Below, piece by piece: positions 1-8,427 of a stretch of DNA of 33,399 nt. Below the pieces are notes generated by a model, which did not search any database, was not told the origin of the DNA, and saw nothing but the letters and a program-made list of their open reading frames with translations. The stretch covers positions 1 to 33,399 of the forward strand of contig JAJQEE010000132.1 of NCBI GenBank assembly GCA_021201865.1, read 5' to 3'. This DNA is from Tannerellaceae bacterium (GTDB taxonomy: Bacteria > Bacteroidota > Bacteroidia > Bacteroidales > Tannerellaceae). Both the position numbers and the translations under genes were made by a program. Positions within the stretch are counted from its first letter, which is position 1; the number at the start of each line of letters is the position of its first letter.

Positions 1-104
1 CCCCGGGTTTCACCCGGGGTTATTCACATTTTACCCCTATTGGGGTAAGTACTTAAGAATTGTAACTTTTTCGATTTTAGAATTTAGTTTTTACACAGCC
101 TCCT
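1..104 (+). repeat. Dispersed palindromic repeat, copy A
   Basis: The first 20 bases form a palindrome (CCCCGGGT-ttc-ACCCGGGG) followed by GTTATTCACATTTTACCCC, a small TACCCC/GGGGTA hairpin, and then a tail containing GTAACTTTTTCGATTTTA. The same order of blocks recurs at 10618-10727, and the palindrome-plus-ATGTGAATAACC block recurs in reverse orientation at 10156-10210 and 12186-12243. It is non-coding. It resembles the REP-like intergenic palindromes common in Bacteroidetes, but I cannot assign it to a named family. Confidence 0.6.
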
Positions 105-239
105 GCGCGGGGAACACGTCACTATTCCTTTTTTAGGGAATGTGGAATTAGAATCTTACAGAAGTGCTCATCATACACACAAACAGGGCATGCCTTTTCG
201 ACTAACGTAAAAAAATAGGGATGGACTATTCAAAGAAAA

Positions 240-287
240 GATCCTTTTCTCTATATAAGTTTTTGGAAAGGTCCTGTTCTTTTTTTC
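240..287 (+). terminator. Possible intrinsic terminator
   Basis: The left arm at 240-249 (GATCCTTTTC) can pair with the right arm at 265-273 (GGAAAGGTC) through nine base pairs with one bulged T, and a T-rich run follows at 277-287. It would end transcription entering from a gene left of the window. No gene end is visible nearby, so this is tentative. Confidence 0.3.
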
Positions 288-289
288 GT

Positions 290-377
290 CTTCCACGTGA
301 AAGGCGTATGACTTTCACGTGAGAGTCATATAACTTCCGCATGGAAGACACATGACTCCCGAACAGGAGACGACGTT
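290..377. repeat. Tandem array of four 22-nt hairpin units (array A)
   Basis: Four consecutive 22-nt units lie at 290-311, 312-333, 334-355 and 356-377. Each starts with a 14-nt inverted repeat (CTTCCACGTGAAAG, CTTTCACGTGAGAG, CTTCCGCATGGAAG, CTCCCGAACAGGAG) followed by an 8-nt linker, usually ending in ATGA or ATAA. The arms differ between units but pairing is mostly kept, which suggests the shape matters more than the sequence. A second array with the same period and copy number lies at 19454-19541. There are no spacers and no cas genes, so it is not a CRISPR array. Confidence 0.65.
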
Positions 378-642
378 TTTATGCTGATTAATGAAAAAAT
401 TACTGCCGTTGCTTTTGACTTTTTTCCCGGGAAAGGAAAAATTTCAGGGCCTTGCTTATCTGCCGGATAATGAGAGATGAGAGATCATTAGAGATCGAAA
501 AATAGCATCTCTAATATGCGGATTCCGCTCTGGGAGAGGGCTGAAAGAGCTATTATTAGAGATGAGAGATGAAATAAAGAAATTTTATGTATTAGAGAGA
601 GGCTAAGCGCTGAATAGTAAATAGAATACTCCATTTGCGGTA

Positions 643-673
643 TTTTTCACAACTCTGACAAAACCTACCTTTG
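643..673 (+). promoter_or_regulatory. Candidate Bacteroidetes-type promoter for fecR-susCD
   Basis: TACCTTTG at 666-673 matches the -7 consensus TAnnTTTG. TTTT at 643-646 lies 19 nt upstream, where a TTTG-like -33 element is expected. A start near 680 would leave about 200 nt of leader before fecR at 878. The -33 element is imperfect, and an ECF-dependent promoter elsewhere is possible. Confidence 0.4.
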
Positions 674-877
674 CTACACAAAAAGGAATGATTCTTTATC
701 ATTGTTTTTACATAGGTATTGCTTTAACTAATTATAAAAAACAAGGGTAGATACGCACCCGTCAGGATGATTGAAAGGTAGTAATCTCAAAAATATTAAA
801 GGATGTTTTTAGGGATATCCGGGTTTGTGTTGTCTATATAGAACAACCGGACAAACCGGAGAAAAGAAATAGAATCC

Positions 878-1819
878 ATGGATAAAATAATTCTGCAAAA
901 ATATATTGAAGGAAATGCTTCTCAGGAAGAGATCAAACGGGTGACTGAGTGGCTGGATAGGGATGATGACCATGTACGTGAATTTATGGCACTGCATAAA
1001 CTATATGATATCTCCCTCTTCAACCTGCCTCCGGTTGCATCAGGAAGAAGGATAGGAAAAGATCCTTTTCATTTCCGGAAGATTATGTATGAGTTGGTTA
1101 AAATCGCAGCTATCTTTCTTTTGGCAGGTACCAGCCTCTATGTTCTTTCCAACCGGGAAAAAGGAAAGGTGGCTCCGGCCTACCAAACCTTGTATGTGCC
1201 TACCGGGCAACGGGCCGAACTGGTCCTTCCGGACAGTACCCACATCTGGCTGAATGCCCGTAGCCGGCTGACTTATCCGGTGCAGTTTGGCAGCAAAAGC
1301 CGGGAGATCTTTCTGGATGGGGAAGCCTATCTGAAAGTAAGCCACGATAAGAATCTACCGTTTATTGTCAACACGGAACAACTCAGTATCGAAGTGTTGG
1401 GCACGGAATTCAATGTAAGTGCCTATTCAAATACCACACATGCAGAAGTTTCCCTACTGACAGGAAGCATCCGCCTGACCTCTTCCTTAGTTCCGGAAAG
1501 TTACCTGATGCAAAGAGGAGAGACTGTCAAACTGGAGAATGGGCATTTTATACCTGCTTTGACCCCGGATGCTGATTATTTCAAATGGAAGGATGGGCTA
1601 CTCTGTTTTAATAATGAGCCGGTAGAACAGATGCTCAGGAAATTGGAATTGTATTATGATGTCCACATAGATAATCAAAACCGGGCACTGGAGCAAATCC
1701 GGTATACCGGAAAATTCCGGACCAAAGACGGAATTGAACAGGTATTGAAAGTATTACAAATTGAACAGAAGTTCACTTACACCAGAGATCATGAATTAAA
1801 TCTGATAACTATTAAATAG
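878..1819 (+). CDS. FecR family anti-sigma factor
   Basis: This 313-residue single-pass inner-membrane protein is an anti-sigma factor of the FecR family. It has a short cytoplasmic N-terminal domain (about 1-70), one hydrophobic segment at about 72-90 (VKIAAIFLLAGTSLYVL), a periplasmic FecR domain at about 105-200 with the typical YVPTGQRAELVLPDSTHIWLN and GEAYLKVSHD stretches, and a C-terminal DUF4974-like domain at about 240-313. In the known scheme it senses the SusC plug/STN state and holds or releases an ECF sigma factor. It lies 191 bp upstream of a SusC that carries an STN domain, which fits that role. The usual upstream ECF sigma gene is absent: nothing coding lies in the preceding 877 bp. 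The length is normal and the frame is intact. Confidence 0.9.
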   Translation: MDKIILQKYIEGNASQEEIKRVTEWLDRDDDHVREFMALHKLYDISLFNLPPVASGRRIGKDPFHFRKIMYELVKIAAIFLLAGTSLYVLSNREKGKVAPAYQTLYVPTGQRAELVLPDSTHIWLNARSRLTYPVQFGSKSREIFLDGEAYLKVSHDKNLPFIVNTEQLSIEVLGTEFNVSAYSNTTHAEVSLLTGSIRLTSSLVPESYLMQRGETVKLENGHFIPALTPDADYFKWKDGLLCFNNEPVEQMLRKLELYYDVHIDNQNRALEQIRYTGKFRTKDGIEQVLKVLQIEQKFTYTRDHELNLITIK

Positions 1820-1850
1820 ATCGCCTATGTAACAAAACGGAAACAAAAAA

Positions 1851-1880
1851 GACCGGTTCATGCGGCAACATAAACCGGTC
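1851..1880 (+). other. Intercistronic hairpin between fecR and susC
   Basis: GACCGGTT at 1851-1858 pairs perfectly with AACCGGTC at 1873-1880 around a 14-nt loop that contains a further ATG/CAT pairing. No T-run follows, so it is not a standard terminator. It could be an attenuator or RNA-stability element separating the weakly expressed regulator from the transporter mRNA; that role is inference. Confidence 0.45.
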
Positions 1881-1943
1881 CGGAGTCAGTAAACTGACCT
1901 GATTTTATTCTCACAAGTCGAACTTAAAGAACTATACAAAGTT

Positions 1944-1994
1944 ATGAAAAAAACGAGCCAAGGATTCGTACGCCCTTTTATTATCCGAATTTAA
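1944..1994 (+). other. Short leader ORF, probably the displaced N-terminus of SusC
   Basis: An ATG at 1944 opens a 16-codon frame (MKKTSQGFVRPFIIRI) that stops at TAA 1992-1994. The reading frame of susC is open upstream of its ATG at 2011 back to a TGA at 1945, and it encodes FKRTYRV immediately before that methionine. Joining the two frames by one base gives a leader of the kind that often precedes the signal peptide of STN-type SusC proteins. The seven-A run at 1947-1953 is one possible slip site, and the AATTTAAA stretch at 1988-1995 is another. Confidence 0.5.
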
Positions 1995-2010
1995 ACGAAC
2001 TTACCGAGTA

Positions 2011-5000
2011 ATGAAACTAACCCTCTTCTTTTTACTTGTATGCATTTCCGGGCTGTTCGCTTCCGATGCGAATTCCCAGATTGCCCGGGTGAACATTCAT
2101 GCCGACAACACACAGGCCAGAGAGATCATCCGGCAGATTGAAGAACAGACAGAGTACCTCTTTGTCTATAATCACGAATATGTGGACCTGAGCCGGAAGG
2201 CAACCATGCAGAAGACACATACCCCTGTAGCAGAAGTTCTCGCAGAACTATTCGAAGACTCCGACGTGATCTACGCCATGGAGGGAAACAATATTTTATT
2301 AATGAAAAGAAATGACCGGAATGAAAAAAGCCAGGATAACCGGAAGGTAACCGGAGTCGTACGGGACATCCACGGGGACCCGCTGATCGGTGTCAGCGTA
2401 GCGGTGCAGGGCACGACTTCCGGTACGATTACAGACATTGACGGAAACTATTCACTGGAACTTCCGGGAGAAAACAGCATTCTGACCTTTTCTTTTATCG
2501 GGTTTAACACCAAAGAAGAACGGGTGGGAAACCGTCAACGGATTGATATCACCTTAGAAGAAAATGTGCTGGCAATTGAGGAGGTGGTCGTTGTCGGCTA
2601 CGGTACCCAGAAAAAGGTCAACCTGACCGGGTCCGTCTCTTCCGTGGTATTTGACCAGGAAATGGATAACCGCCCGATCACCAATGCCTCCCAGGCGCTT
2701 TCCGGGAAAGTCACCGGATTGTGGGTCAGCCAGAATTCCGGGAAACCGGGTGAAGACGGGGCACAGTTACGTGTACGTGGCTGGGGAACCATAGGAGATA
2801 ATACCGATCCGTTAGTTATCATTGACGGTGTCGAAGGAGAATTCAGCCAGATCAATCCGAATGATATCGAAAGCATTACCATTTTGAAAGATGCGGCAAG
2901 CGCGGCGATCTACGGGTCGAAGGCAGCCAACGGTGTCGTGCTTATTACTACCAAAATGGGGGCTAACAATGAAAAGTTCCAGGTAAATCTTAATTCCTAT
3001 ATGGGTGTCCAGTCCTTAGGCAGACGGTTTAACCTGATTACGAACAGTGCGGAAAATATGGAGTTGATTAATAAAGCACTTACCAATGATGGTTCTTCTC
3101 CGCTGTTCCCGGATCAAATGATTTCTACTTTCCGTCAGGGTGGGGATAAATACAAATATCCGAACACGGACTGGTTTAAAGAGGTTTACAACACAGCCAT
3201 TATTCATGAGCATAACCTTTCTGTCCGGGGTGGTACACAAAAGAGTACTTCTTTTCTCTCTTTTAACTATCTGGGGCACGACGGGATGATACCCAACACC
3301 AGTTCTGAGAGATATAGCATCCGGGCCAATCTTGATTATAATATGAACAGTTGGCTGAAAATAGGCGGACGGCTCAATTACATGCGCCGCACCGAAACCG
3401 AACCCTATTCGATGGACCGCGTGTTTGAAATCATGCGGGGTACTTCTTCCTTTACCGCACCTTATACACGGGACGGACAATTTGGTTCCGTAGAAACAAT
3501 CGATGAGAACGGAGTATTATTGTATGATAACCGGAATCCGTTAATTGATGCGGCAAACGGACACCATAAACGAACATCCGATTATGTCACTGTGAACGCA
3601 TTTGCAGACGTTACCTTCATGCCAGAACTGGTGCTGAGAACGACTCTTTCCTCCTCCGGGAAGTGGGTAATGGCAGACAAGTACAATGAAAATGTCTATG
3701 GATATACGGACAGTGGTATTGAAACAATCACGAAGAATCTGAACCGGGAAGGTTTGGATATGAGCCGGAAACAGGAGACAATTACACAAAACACGATGCA
3801 CTCCACCCTGAATTATAATAAAAAAATCAGTAATAATCACACGATTGGAGTAACCACCGGTATTCAACTGGAAGATTATAATTATAAATGGGTGTATGCA
3901 CGCCGCAGTGATGCTCCCAAACAGGGGCTGACCCAGGTAGATGCAGGAACAGGTGGTATTCAGGGAGAAGGAAACATGGAAGGGTTACGGATGTTTTCCT
4001 ACTTTGGAAGAATCAACTATTCGTTTGCTGATAAATATCTATTAGAAGCTAATTTCCGTGCAGATGCTTCTTCCCGGTTCAAAAAAGAGAATCGTTGGGG
4101 CTATTTCCCCGGCTTCTCTGCCGGCTGGCGTGTAGCGGAAGAAGATTTCATGAAAGATCTGGATATTTTCTCGAATCTTAAACTCCGTGCTTCCTGGGGA
4201 CAATTGGGAAACCAGAACATCAAAGGGTACTGGCCTTACCTGACAGTGATTAATCAAAGTAATGAGTTAAGCTACAATTATGGGGGAAGTTTCGCACCGG
4301 GAGCTGCGATAAAAGAGCTTGTAGATGAAGACATTACCTGGGAAACAACTACTACACTGGATATTGGTCTGGATATCGGTTTATTAGATAACAGCCTGAC
4401 GATTGAGGCTGATTACTTCAGGAAAGTAACTTCCGATATCTTAGTACAGTTACCGATTCCGTTAATGCTTGGAGATGTGAAAGCACCTTATGAAAATGTA
4501 GGAAAAATGCTGAACCGGGGAATCGAATTGGGTATTAACTACGATAACCAGGTAAACAGTAAAGACCGGTTAGGCTACAGTGTGGGAGTGAACATGACGC
4601 AACTGCATAATGAGATAACCAAATTCCAGGGAGGTAAATCCCCGGACCAGTTATACCTGCTTCGTGAGGGCTATTCTTTCAAAACCCTCTATGGTTATAA
4701 AGCGGTGGGTATCTATCAGACCGATGAAGAAGCGGCGGCCCATATGCATTCGAACAGTTATGTTCCTAAAGCAGGAAACCTGAAATTTGAAGACGTAAAC
4801 GGGGACGGTAAATTAGGGTATGAGGACAAGCAGGAAATCGGTAATACCATTCCTAAATTTACCTATGGGATTACAGCCAACCTGAGATATAAAAACTTTG
4901 ACCTTAGTTTACTCTTTCAGGGGGTAGCTAATTTCAATGTGTACACACAAAATGACTATACACGCATGTCGTATGAATATCTGAACATTACAGAAAAATG

Positions 5001-5334
5001 GAAGGATGCCTGGAGTCCGGAAAATACCGGATCGAAGATTCCCAGCCTGAAATTTGATAATTCATGGGATCAGTCGGAATCTTCTTTCTGGGTACACAGG
5101 GGAGATTTCCTGAAACTAAAAAATCTTCAGTTAGGCTATTTATTACCTAATCATTTAGTTTCCCGTCTGAAAATGGAAAAGATCTATGTCTATGCCAACG
5201 CACAAAATGTCTTCACCCTGATGATGTTTAAGGGGTATGAAGGTCTGGATCCTGAACGTAATACATTCGATAACGGTGAGTGGTTTTACGCGACTCCACG
5301 AATTTTCTCTTTTGGTATTAATCTTAATTTCTAA
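2011..5334 (+). CDS. SusC/RagA-type TonB-dependent transporter with STN domain
   Basis: This 1107-residue outer-membrane receptor imports glycan fragments with its SusD partner, powered by TonB. From the N-terminus it has a signal peptide (KLTLFFLLVCISGLFA), an STN secretin/TonB signalling domain (about 25-105), a carboxypeptidase-regulatory-like domain (about 110-190), the EEVVVVGYGTQKK segment, a plug with the signature stretch DIESITILKDAASAAIYGSK, and a 22-strand barrel ending in an aromatic residue (GINLNF). The STN domain and the FecR gene upstream indicate trans-envelope regulation. The ATG at 2011 was chosen because the frame is blocked by TGA at 1945 and a good signal peptide follows. 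The true start may be 1944 across a one-base frame offset, giving about 1129 residues. SusD follows after 5 bp. Confidence 0.95.
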   Translation: MKLTLFFLLVCISGLFASDANSQIARVNIHADNTQAREIIRQIEEQTEYLFVYNHEYVDLSRKATMQKTHTPVAEVLAELFEDSDVIYAMEGNNILLMKRNDRNEKSQDNRKVTGVVRDIHGDPLIGVSVAVQGTTSGTITDIDGNYSLELPGENSILTFSFIGFNTKEERVGNRQRIDITLEENVLAIEEVVVVGYGTQKKVNLTGSVSSVVFDQEMDNRPITNASQALSGKVTGLWVSQNSGKPGEDGAQLRVRGWGTIGDNTDPLVIIDGVEGEFSQINPNDIESITILKDAASAAIYGSKAANGVVLITTKMGANNEKFQVNLNSYMGVQSLGRRFNLITNSAENMELINKALTNDGSSPLFPDQMISTFRQGGDKYKYPNTDWFKEVYNTAIIHEHNLSVRGGTQKSTSFLSFNYLGHDGMIPNTSSERYSIRANLDYNMNSWLKIGGRLNYMRRTETEPYSMDRVFEIMRGTSSFTAPYTRDGQFGSVETIDENGVLLYDNRNPLIDAANGHHKRTSDYVTVNAFADVTFMPELVLRTTLSSSGKWVMADKYNENVYGYTDSGIETITKNLNREGLDMSRKQETITQNTMHSTLNYNKKISNNHTIGVTTGIQLEDYNYKWVYARRSDAPKQGLTQVDAGTGGIQGEGNMEGLRMFSYFGRINYSFADKYLLEANFRADASSRFKKENRWGYFPGFSAGWRVAEEDFMKDLDIFSNLKLRASWGQLGNQNIKGYWPYLTVINQSNELSYNYGGSFAPGAAIKELVDEDITWETTTTLDIGLDIGLLDNSLTIEADYFRKVTSDILVQLPIPLMLGDVKAPYENVGKMLNRGIELGINYDNQVNSKDRLGYSVGVNMTQLHNEITKFQGGKSPDQLYLLREGYSFKTLYGYKAVGIYQTDEEAAAHMHSNSYVPKAGNLKFEDVNGDGKLGYEDKQEIGNTIPKFTYGITANLRYKNFDLSLLFQGVANFNVYTQNDYTRMSYEYLNITEKWKDAWSPENTGSKIPSLKFDNSWDQSESSFWVHRGDFLKLKNLQLGYLLPNHLVSRLKMEKIYVYANAQNVFTLMMFKGYEGLDPERNTFDNGEWFYATPRIFSFGINLNF

Positions 5335-5339
5335 TTCCT

Positions 5340-6899
5340 ATGAAACAGTTTAAAAACATACATTACAGCTTTCTTCTTATTTTACTGATCGCATTCAGTA
5401 GTTGTGATGATTTTCTGAACTTCCTGCCGGAAGACAAGATCACTTCCGCCAGTTTTCCGGAAAATGAAGAAGATATTAAGCTCTTATTAAACGGAGTCTA
5501 CGGGCAATTAAGGGAAACCGATGTTTATAACCAGGGCTTCTATGGTTTTGGCATATTGGACGGGGCAACCCCCAATGCTTACAACTGGGGGAACGGCCCT
5601 ATCGCCAAGGCCGGTAACGGATCACTCTCTTCGGGTGACGGGGACATGCTCACCTTCCGCTGGAAAAAAGGGTATACGATCATCGCCAACGCAAATAATT
5701 TGCTGAAAGAGATTGAAAAGATAGAATTACCTGCGGAGGCAAAGAACTTATATATAGGTGAAGCCCATTTCCTGAGAGGATTAGCCTACTCCGTATTAGT
5801 TGAATCATACGGGGGAGTCCCTTTGATCCTGGAAGCTATTTCTACGGAAGAGGCCCGGACGATTTCCCGGGCTTCGGCTGAAGAGACCTGGAAACAGGTA
5901 CATGACGATTATGATATGGCGATCGCCCGGCTGAAACCTACTGCTCCGGAAGTAGGCCGGGCCACGTTAGGGGCGGCCTATGGGATGAAAATGCGGGCTT
6001 ATCTCTATCAAGGCAAATACGAAGAAGTGTTGCAGATGGTTGAAAAGATTGACGAGTTAGGGATCTATGGGCTTTTCCATAGTTATGAAGGATTGTTCGC
6101 CGCAGAAAATGAGAATAATAAAGAGGTCCTGTTTGATATCCAGTACATGGAAGGAGAAAACAGCCAGGGGTCTTTTATCGATCAATATTGCGGTACCGGA
6201 ACCGGTAGCTGGACCCGAGGCTCACGATATGTGCCGACAGATGACTTAGTCAACGCCTATGAAACGGTGGACGGCTCACCGGTAGACCCGGAGAATCCGT
6301 ATGAGAACAGAGATCCCCGGTTAGGATTCACGGTTGTGGTTCCCGGTTCTTTCATTTTAGACCATCAATTTCCGAACCATATCTATCCGGGAGGAGCTTT
6401 CAACCATGCCGGTAACCGTCTGAAACATCTGAGTACCCGGAAATACCGTGTACAGCATGAGAGTGAATTACCTGTCGCCGGACAATCCTACATTAATAAT
6501 ATCGTGATCCGGTATGCAGACGTCCTTCTTTCCAAAGCCGAAGCGATCATTGAAACCGGAGGGAATGTAGATGAAGCCATCGCTTTGATCAACCGTATCC
6601 GGACCGAACGGGACGACGTAAAGATCACGCTATTGCCTATGGGATTATCCCGGGAAGAGGCCCGGCAAAAACTGCGTCATGAACGCCGCATTGAATTTGC
6701 CCTGGAAGGATTATACTGGATGGATATCCGCCGCTGGAATATCGGTAAAGATATTTACCCGGTACACATTTATGACCACAACGGAGATATCATAGAAACC
6801 AAATTCCCCAACGGATATCCGGAATATTACAACCTGTTACCTATTCCGGACAGTGAACGTTCCCTGAATGAAAACCTGACCCAGAATCCGGGTTGGTAA
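5340..6899 (+). CDS. SusD/RagB family glycan-binding lipoprotein
   Basis: This 519-residue surface lipoprotein is the lid and substrate-binding partner of the SusC encoded just upstream. The signal peptide ends in a lipobox with Cys22 (IAFSSC), followed by DDFLNFLPEDKITSASF, a typical SusD N-terminus. Two regions typical of the TPR-like fold are seen: the N-terminal SusD-like domain up to about 220, including HFLRGLAYSVLVESYGGVPLI, and the C-terminal RagB/SusD domain ending in INRIRTERD, ERRIEFALEGLYWMDIRRWN and PIPDSE. It is separated by 5 bp from susC and certainly co-transcribed. The glycan cannot be read from the sequence, but the neighbouring sulfatases suggest a sulfated host or algal glycan. 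Confidence 0.95.
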   Translation: MKQFKNIHYSFLLILLIAFSSCDDFLNFLPEDKITSASFPENEEDIKLLLNGVYGQLRETDVYNQGFYGFGILDGATPNAYNWGNGPIAKAGNGSLSSGDGDMLTFRWKKGYTIIANANNLLKEIEKIELPAEAKNLYIGEAHFLRGLAYSVLVESYGGVPLILEAISTEEARTISRASAEETWKQVHDDYDMAIARLKPTAPEVGRATLGAAYGMKMRAYLYQGKYEEVLQMVEKIDELGIYGLFHSYEGLFAAENENNKEVLFDIQYMEGENSQGSFIDQYCGTGTGSWTRGSRYVPTDDLVNAYETVDGSPVDPENPYENRDPRLGFTVVVPGSFILDHQFPNHIYPGGAFNHAGNRLKHLSTRKYRVQHESELPVAGQSYINNIVIRYADVLLSKAEAIIETGGNVDEAIALINRIRTERDDVKITLLPMGLSREEARQKLRHERRIEFALEGLYWMDIRRWNIGKDIYPVHIYDHNGDIIETKFPNGYPEYYNLLPIPDSERSLNENLTQNPGW

Positions 6900-6905
6900 A
6901 CTGTA

Positions 6906-6958
6906 CGGATCATGGAAGAGGGGTCGGTAGAAACCATAGAGGGTCCCTCTTCCATCCG
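6906..6958 (+). other. Long hairpin between susD and the first sulfatase
   Basis: TGGAAGAGGG at 6913-6922 pairs with CCCTCTTCCA at 6945-6954, and the stem continues with CGGA (6906-6909) against TCCG (6955-6958) across a small bulge. No T-run follows. Such intercistronic stems can protect the upstream susCD message or reduce read-through into the enzyme genes; that role is inference. Confidence 0.5.
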
Positions 6959-6983
6959 TGATAATCCATAAAAAACATTTGGT

Positions 6984-7355
6984 ATGAAAAATAACATAAC
7001 CACGTATGGGATAGGTTATCTACCGCTGGCACTCTTAGCTCTCGGAGGGTGTAGTGAGCAACCTGCCACACCTACCCCACCGAATGTCATTCTTGTTTTT
7101 ATCGATGATTTCGGATATGGAGACCTGACGTGTTACGGAAATACACTCCATCGCACACCCCACCTCAGCCAGATGGCGGAAGAGGGGATCCGGATGACTG
7201 ATTTTTATGTGGCATCCAGTGTGAGCACCCCTTCCCGGGCAGCATTGCTGACAGGCTGTTACCCACGGCGAATCTCTATGCATGTGAATGCCGATCCGGC
7301 CCCCTCATGTCTACGGGACGACAGGTTTTATTTCCTGTTTCCCACAAAGGGTTAA
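6984..7355 (+). CDS. Sulfatase 1, N-terminal part (frame-split)
   Basis: This frame encodes the first part of an S1-family (alkaline-phosphatase fold) sulfatase. It has a lipoprotein signal with Cys23 (LALLALGGC), the metal-binding D41-D42, and the active-site motif S81-T-P-S-R85 in which serine 81 would be oxidised to formylglycine. The frame runs out at 7355 in nonsense sequence after about residue 106 (NADPAPS). The remainder continues in another frame from 7307. Adding one C to the five-C run at 7300-7304 joins the two into a 476-residue enzyme reading DPAPLMSTGRQVLFPV. As written, the N-terminal piece alone would lack most of the fold and be inactive. It lies 84 bp after susD, in the same operon direction. 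Confidence 0.85.
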   Translation: MKNNITTYGIGYLPLALLALGGCSEQPATPTPPNVILVFIDDFGYGDLTCYGNTLHRTPHLSQMAEEGIRMTDFYVASSVSTPSRAALLTGCYPRRISMHVNADPAPSCLRDDRFYFLFPTKG

Positions 7356-8413
7356 ACCCGTCTGAAATCACGATTGCAGAGTTACTGAAAGAGCAGGGCT
7401 ATGCGACTGCCTGTATCGGGAAATGGCATCTGGGTGACCAGTTACCTTTTCTGCCTACCCGGCAGGGGTTCGATTATTATTACGGGATCCCTTATAGTAA
7501 TGATATGGACCGTGACTATTGCCCGTTACCGATCATGGAAAATGAAGAAGTGATCTTAGCACCTGTAAGTCATGATTCTTTAACCTTCCGGTATACAAAG
7601 AAAACCCTTGAGTTTATCCGGAAAAATAAAGAACAACCATTTTTTATTTATCTTGCGCATAATATGACCCACAATCCCTTAGATGCTTCTCCCGGTTTCA
7701 AAGGGAAGTCCCGGAACGGGATCTATGGAGATGCGACAGAGGAATTGGACTGGTCTATGGGAGAGATCTTTGCAACTTTGCGGGAAGAGGGCTTAGATGA
7801 AAACACCTGGGTGATCTTCACCAGTGACAATGGAGCGGACGAACGGTTCGGAGGAAGTAATTTTCCCCTGCGCGGACAAAAAGGGACTACCTATGAAGGT
7901 GGTTTCCGGGTACCCTGCCTCATGCGCTGGCCGGCAGGAATTCCGGGCGGACAGGTGACAGAGGCGGTTGTTACAGCGATGGATCTCCTACCGACAATCG
8001 CTTATTATTGCGGAGCAGAGATCCCACAGGACCGGATCATAGATGGCCATTCTGTTGCCGGGTTACTGGAGGGTAAGCAACTGCAATCTCCTACGGAGGT
8101 CTTCTATTACTACCAGAAACAACAACTTCAGGCGATCCGGTGGGGTGACTGGAAATATCATCTGCAATTAGACGAACGAATCATCGGGCCTCATTTCCCG
8201 GATACAGAATCAGGAGAGGAACGGTTATATAACTTACAGGAGGATATCAGTGAAACGGTGAATCTCCTTGAACAATATCCCGATATAGTGGCTCATTTCC
8301 AGAGGCTTGTACGGGAAGTACGGGAAGATATGGGGGACTGGGAATTCGAGGGAAAGAATATTCGTCCGGCAGGGATCATTGACGAACCGTTTCCCCGGTT
8401 ATTAAACAATTAA
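7307..8413 (+). CDS. Sulfatase 1, C-terminal part (frame-split)
   Basis: This open frame of 368 codons carries the rest of the sulfatase begun at 6984. Recognisable S1 sulfatase stretches are ATACIGKWHLGDQ (the conserved GKWHLG), FIYLAHNMTHNPLDAS, the metal-site segment VIFTSDNGAD, and EGGFRVPCLMRWPAGI. The methionine at 7307 is part of the original protein interior and not a natural start, since no signal peptide or active-site serine is present downstream. The break sits at the five-C run 7300-7304. The product would be a periplasmic or surface exo- or endo-sulfatase acting on the glycan handled by the upstream SusCD pair. The next sulfatase starts 14 bp downstream. Confidence 0.85.
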   Translation: MSTGRQVLFPVSHKGLNPSEITIAELLKEQGYATACIGKWHLGDQLPFLPTRQGFDYYYGIPYSNDMDRDYCPLPIMENEEVILAPVSHDSLTFRYTKKTLEFIRKNKEQPFFIYLAHNMTHNPLDASPGFKGKSRNGIYGDATEELDWSMGEIFATLREEGLDENTWVIFTSDNGADERFGGSNFPLRGQKGTTYEGGFRVPCLMRWPAGIPGGQVTEAVVTAMDLLPTIAYYCGAEIPQDRIIDGHSVAGLLEGKQLQSPTEVFYYYQKQQLQAIRWGDWKYHLQLDERIIGPHFPDTESGEERLYNLQEDISETVNLLEQYPDIVAHFQRLVREVREDMGDWEFEGKNIRPAGIIDEPFPRLLNN

Positions 8414-8427
8414 AATGACTATATGAT

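Noticed and set aside
290-377. CRISPR-like array
   Set aside because: The units are contiguous with no unique spacers, repeats are 22 nt and degenerate, and no cas genes are present. The same applies to 19454-19541.
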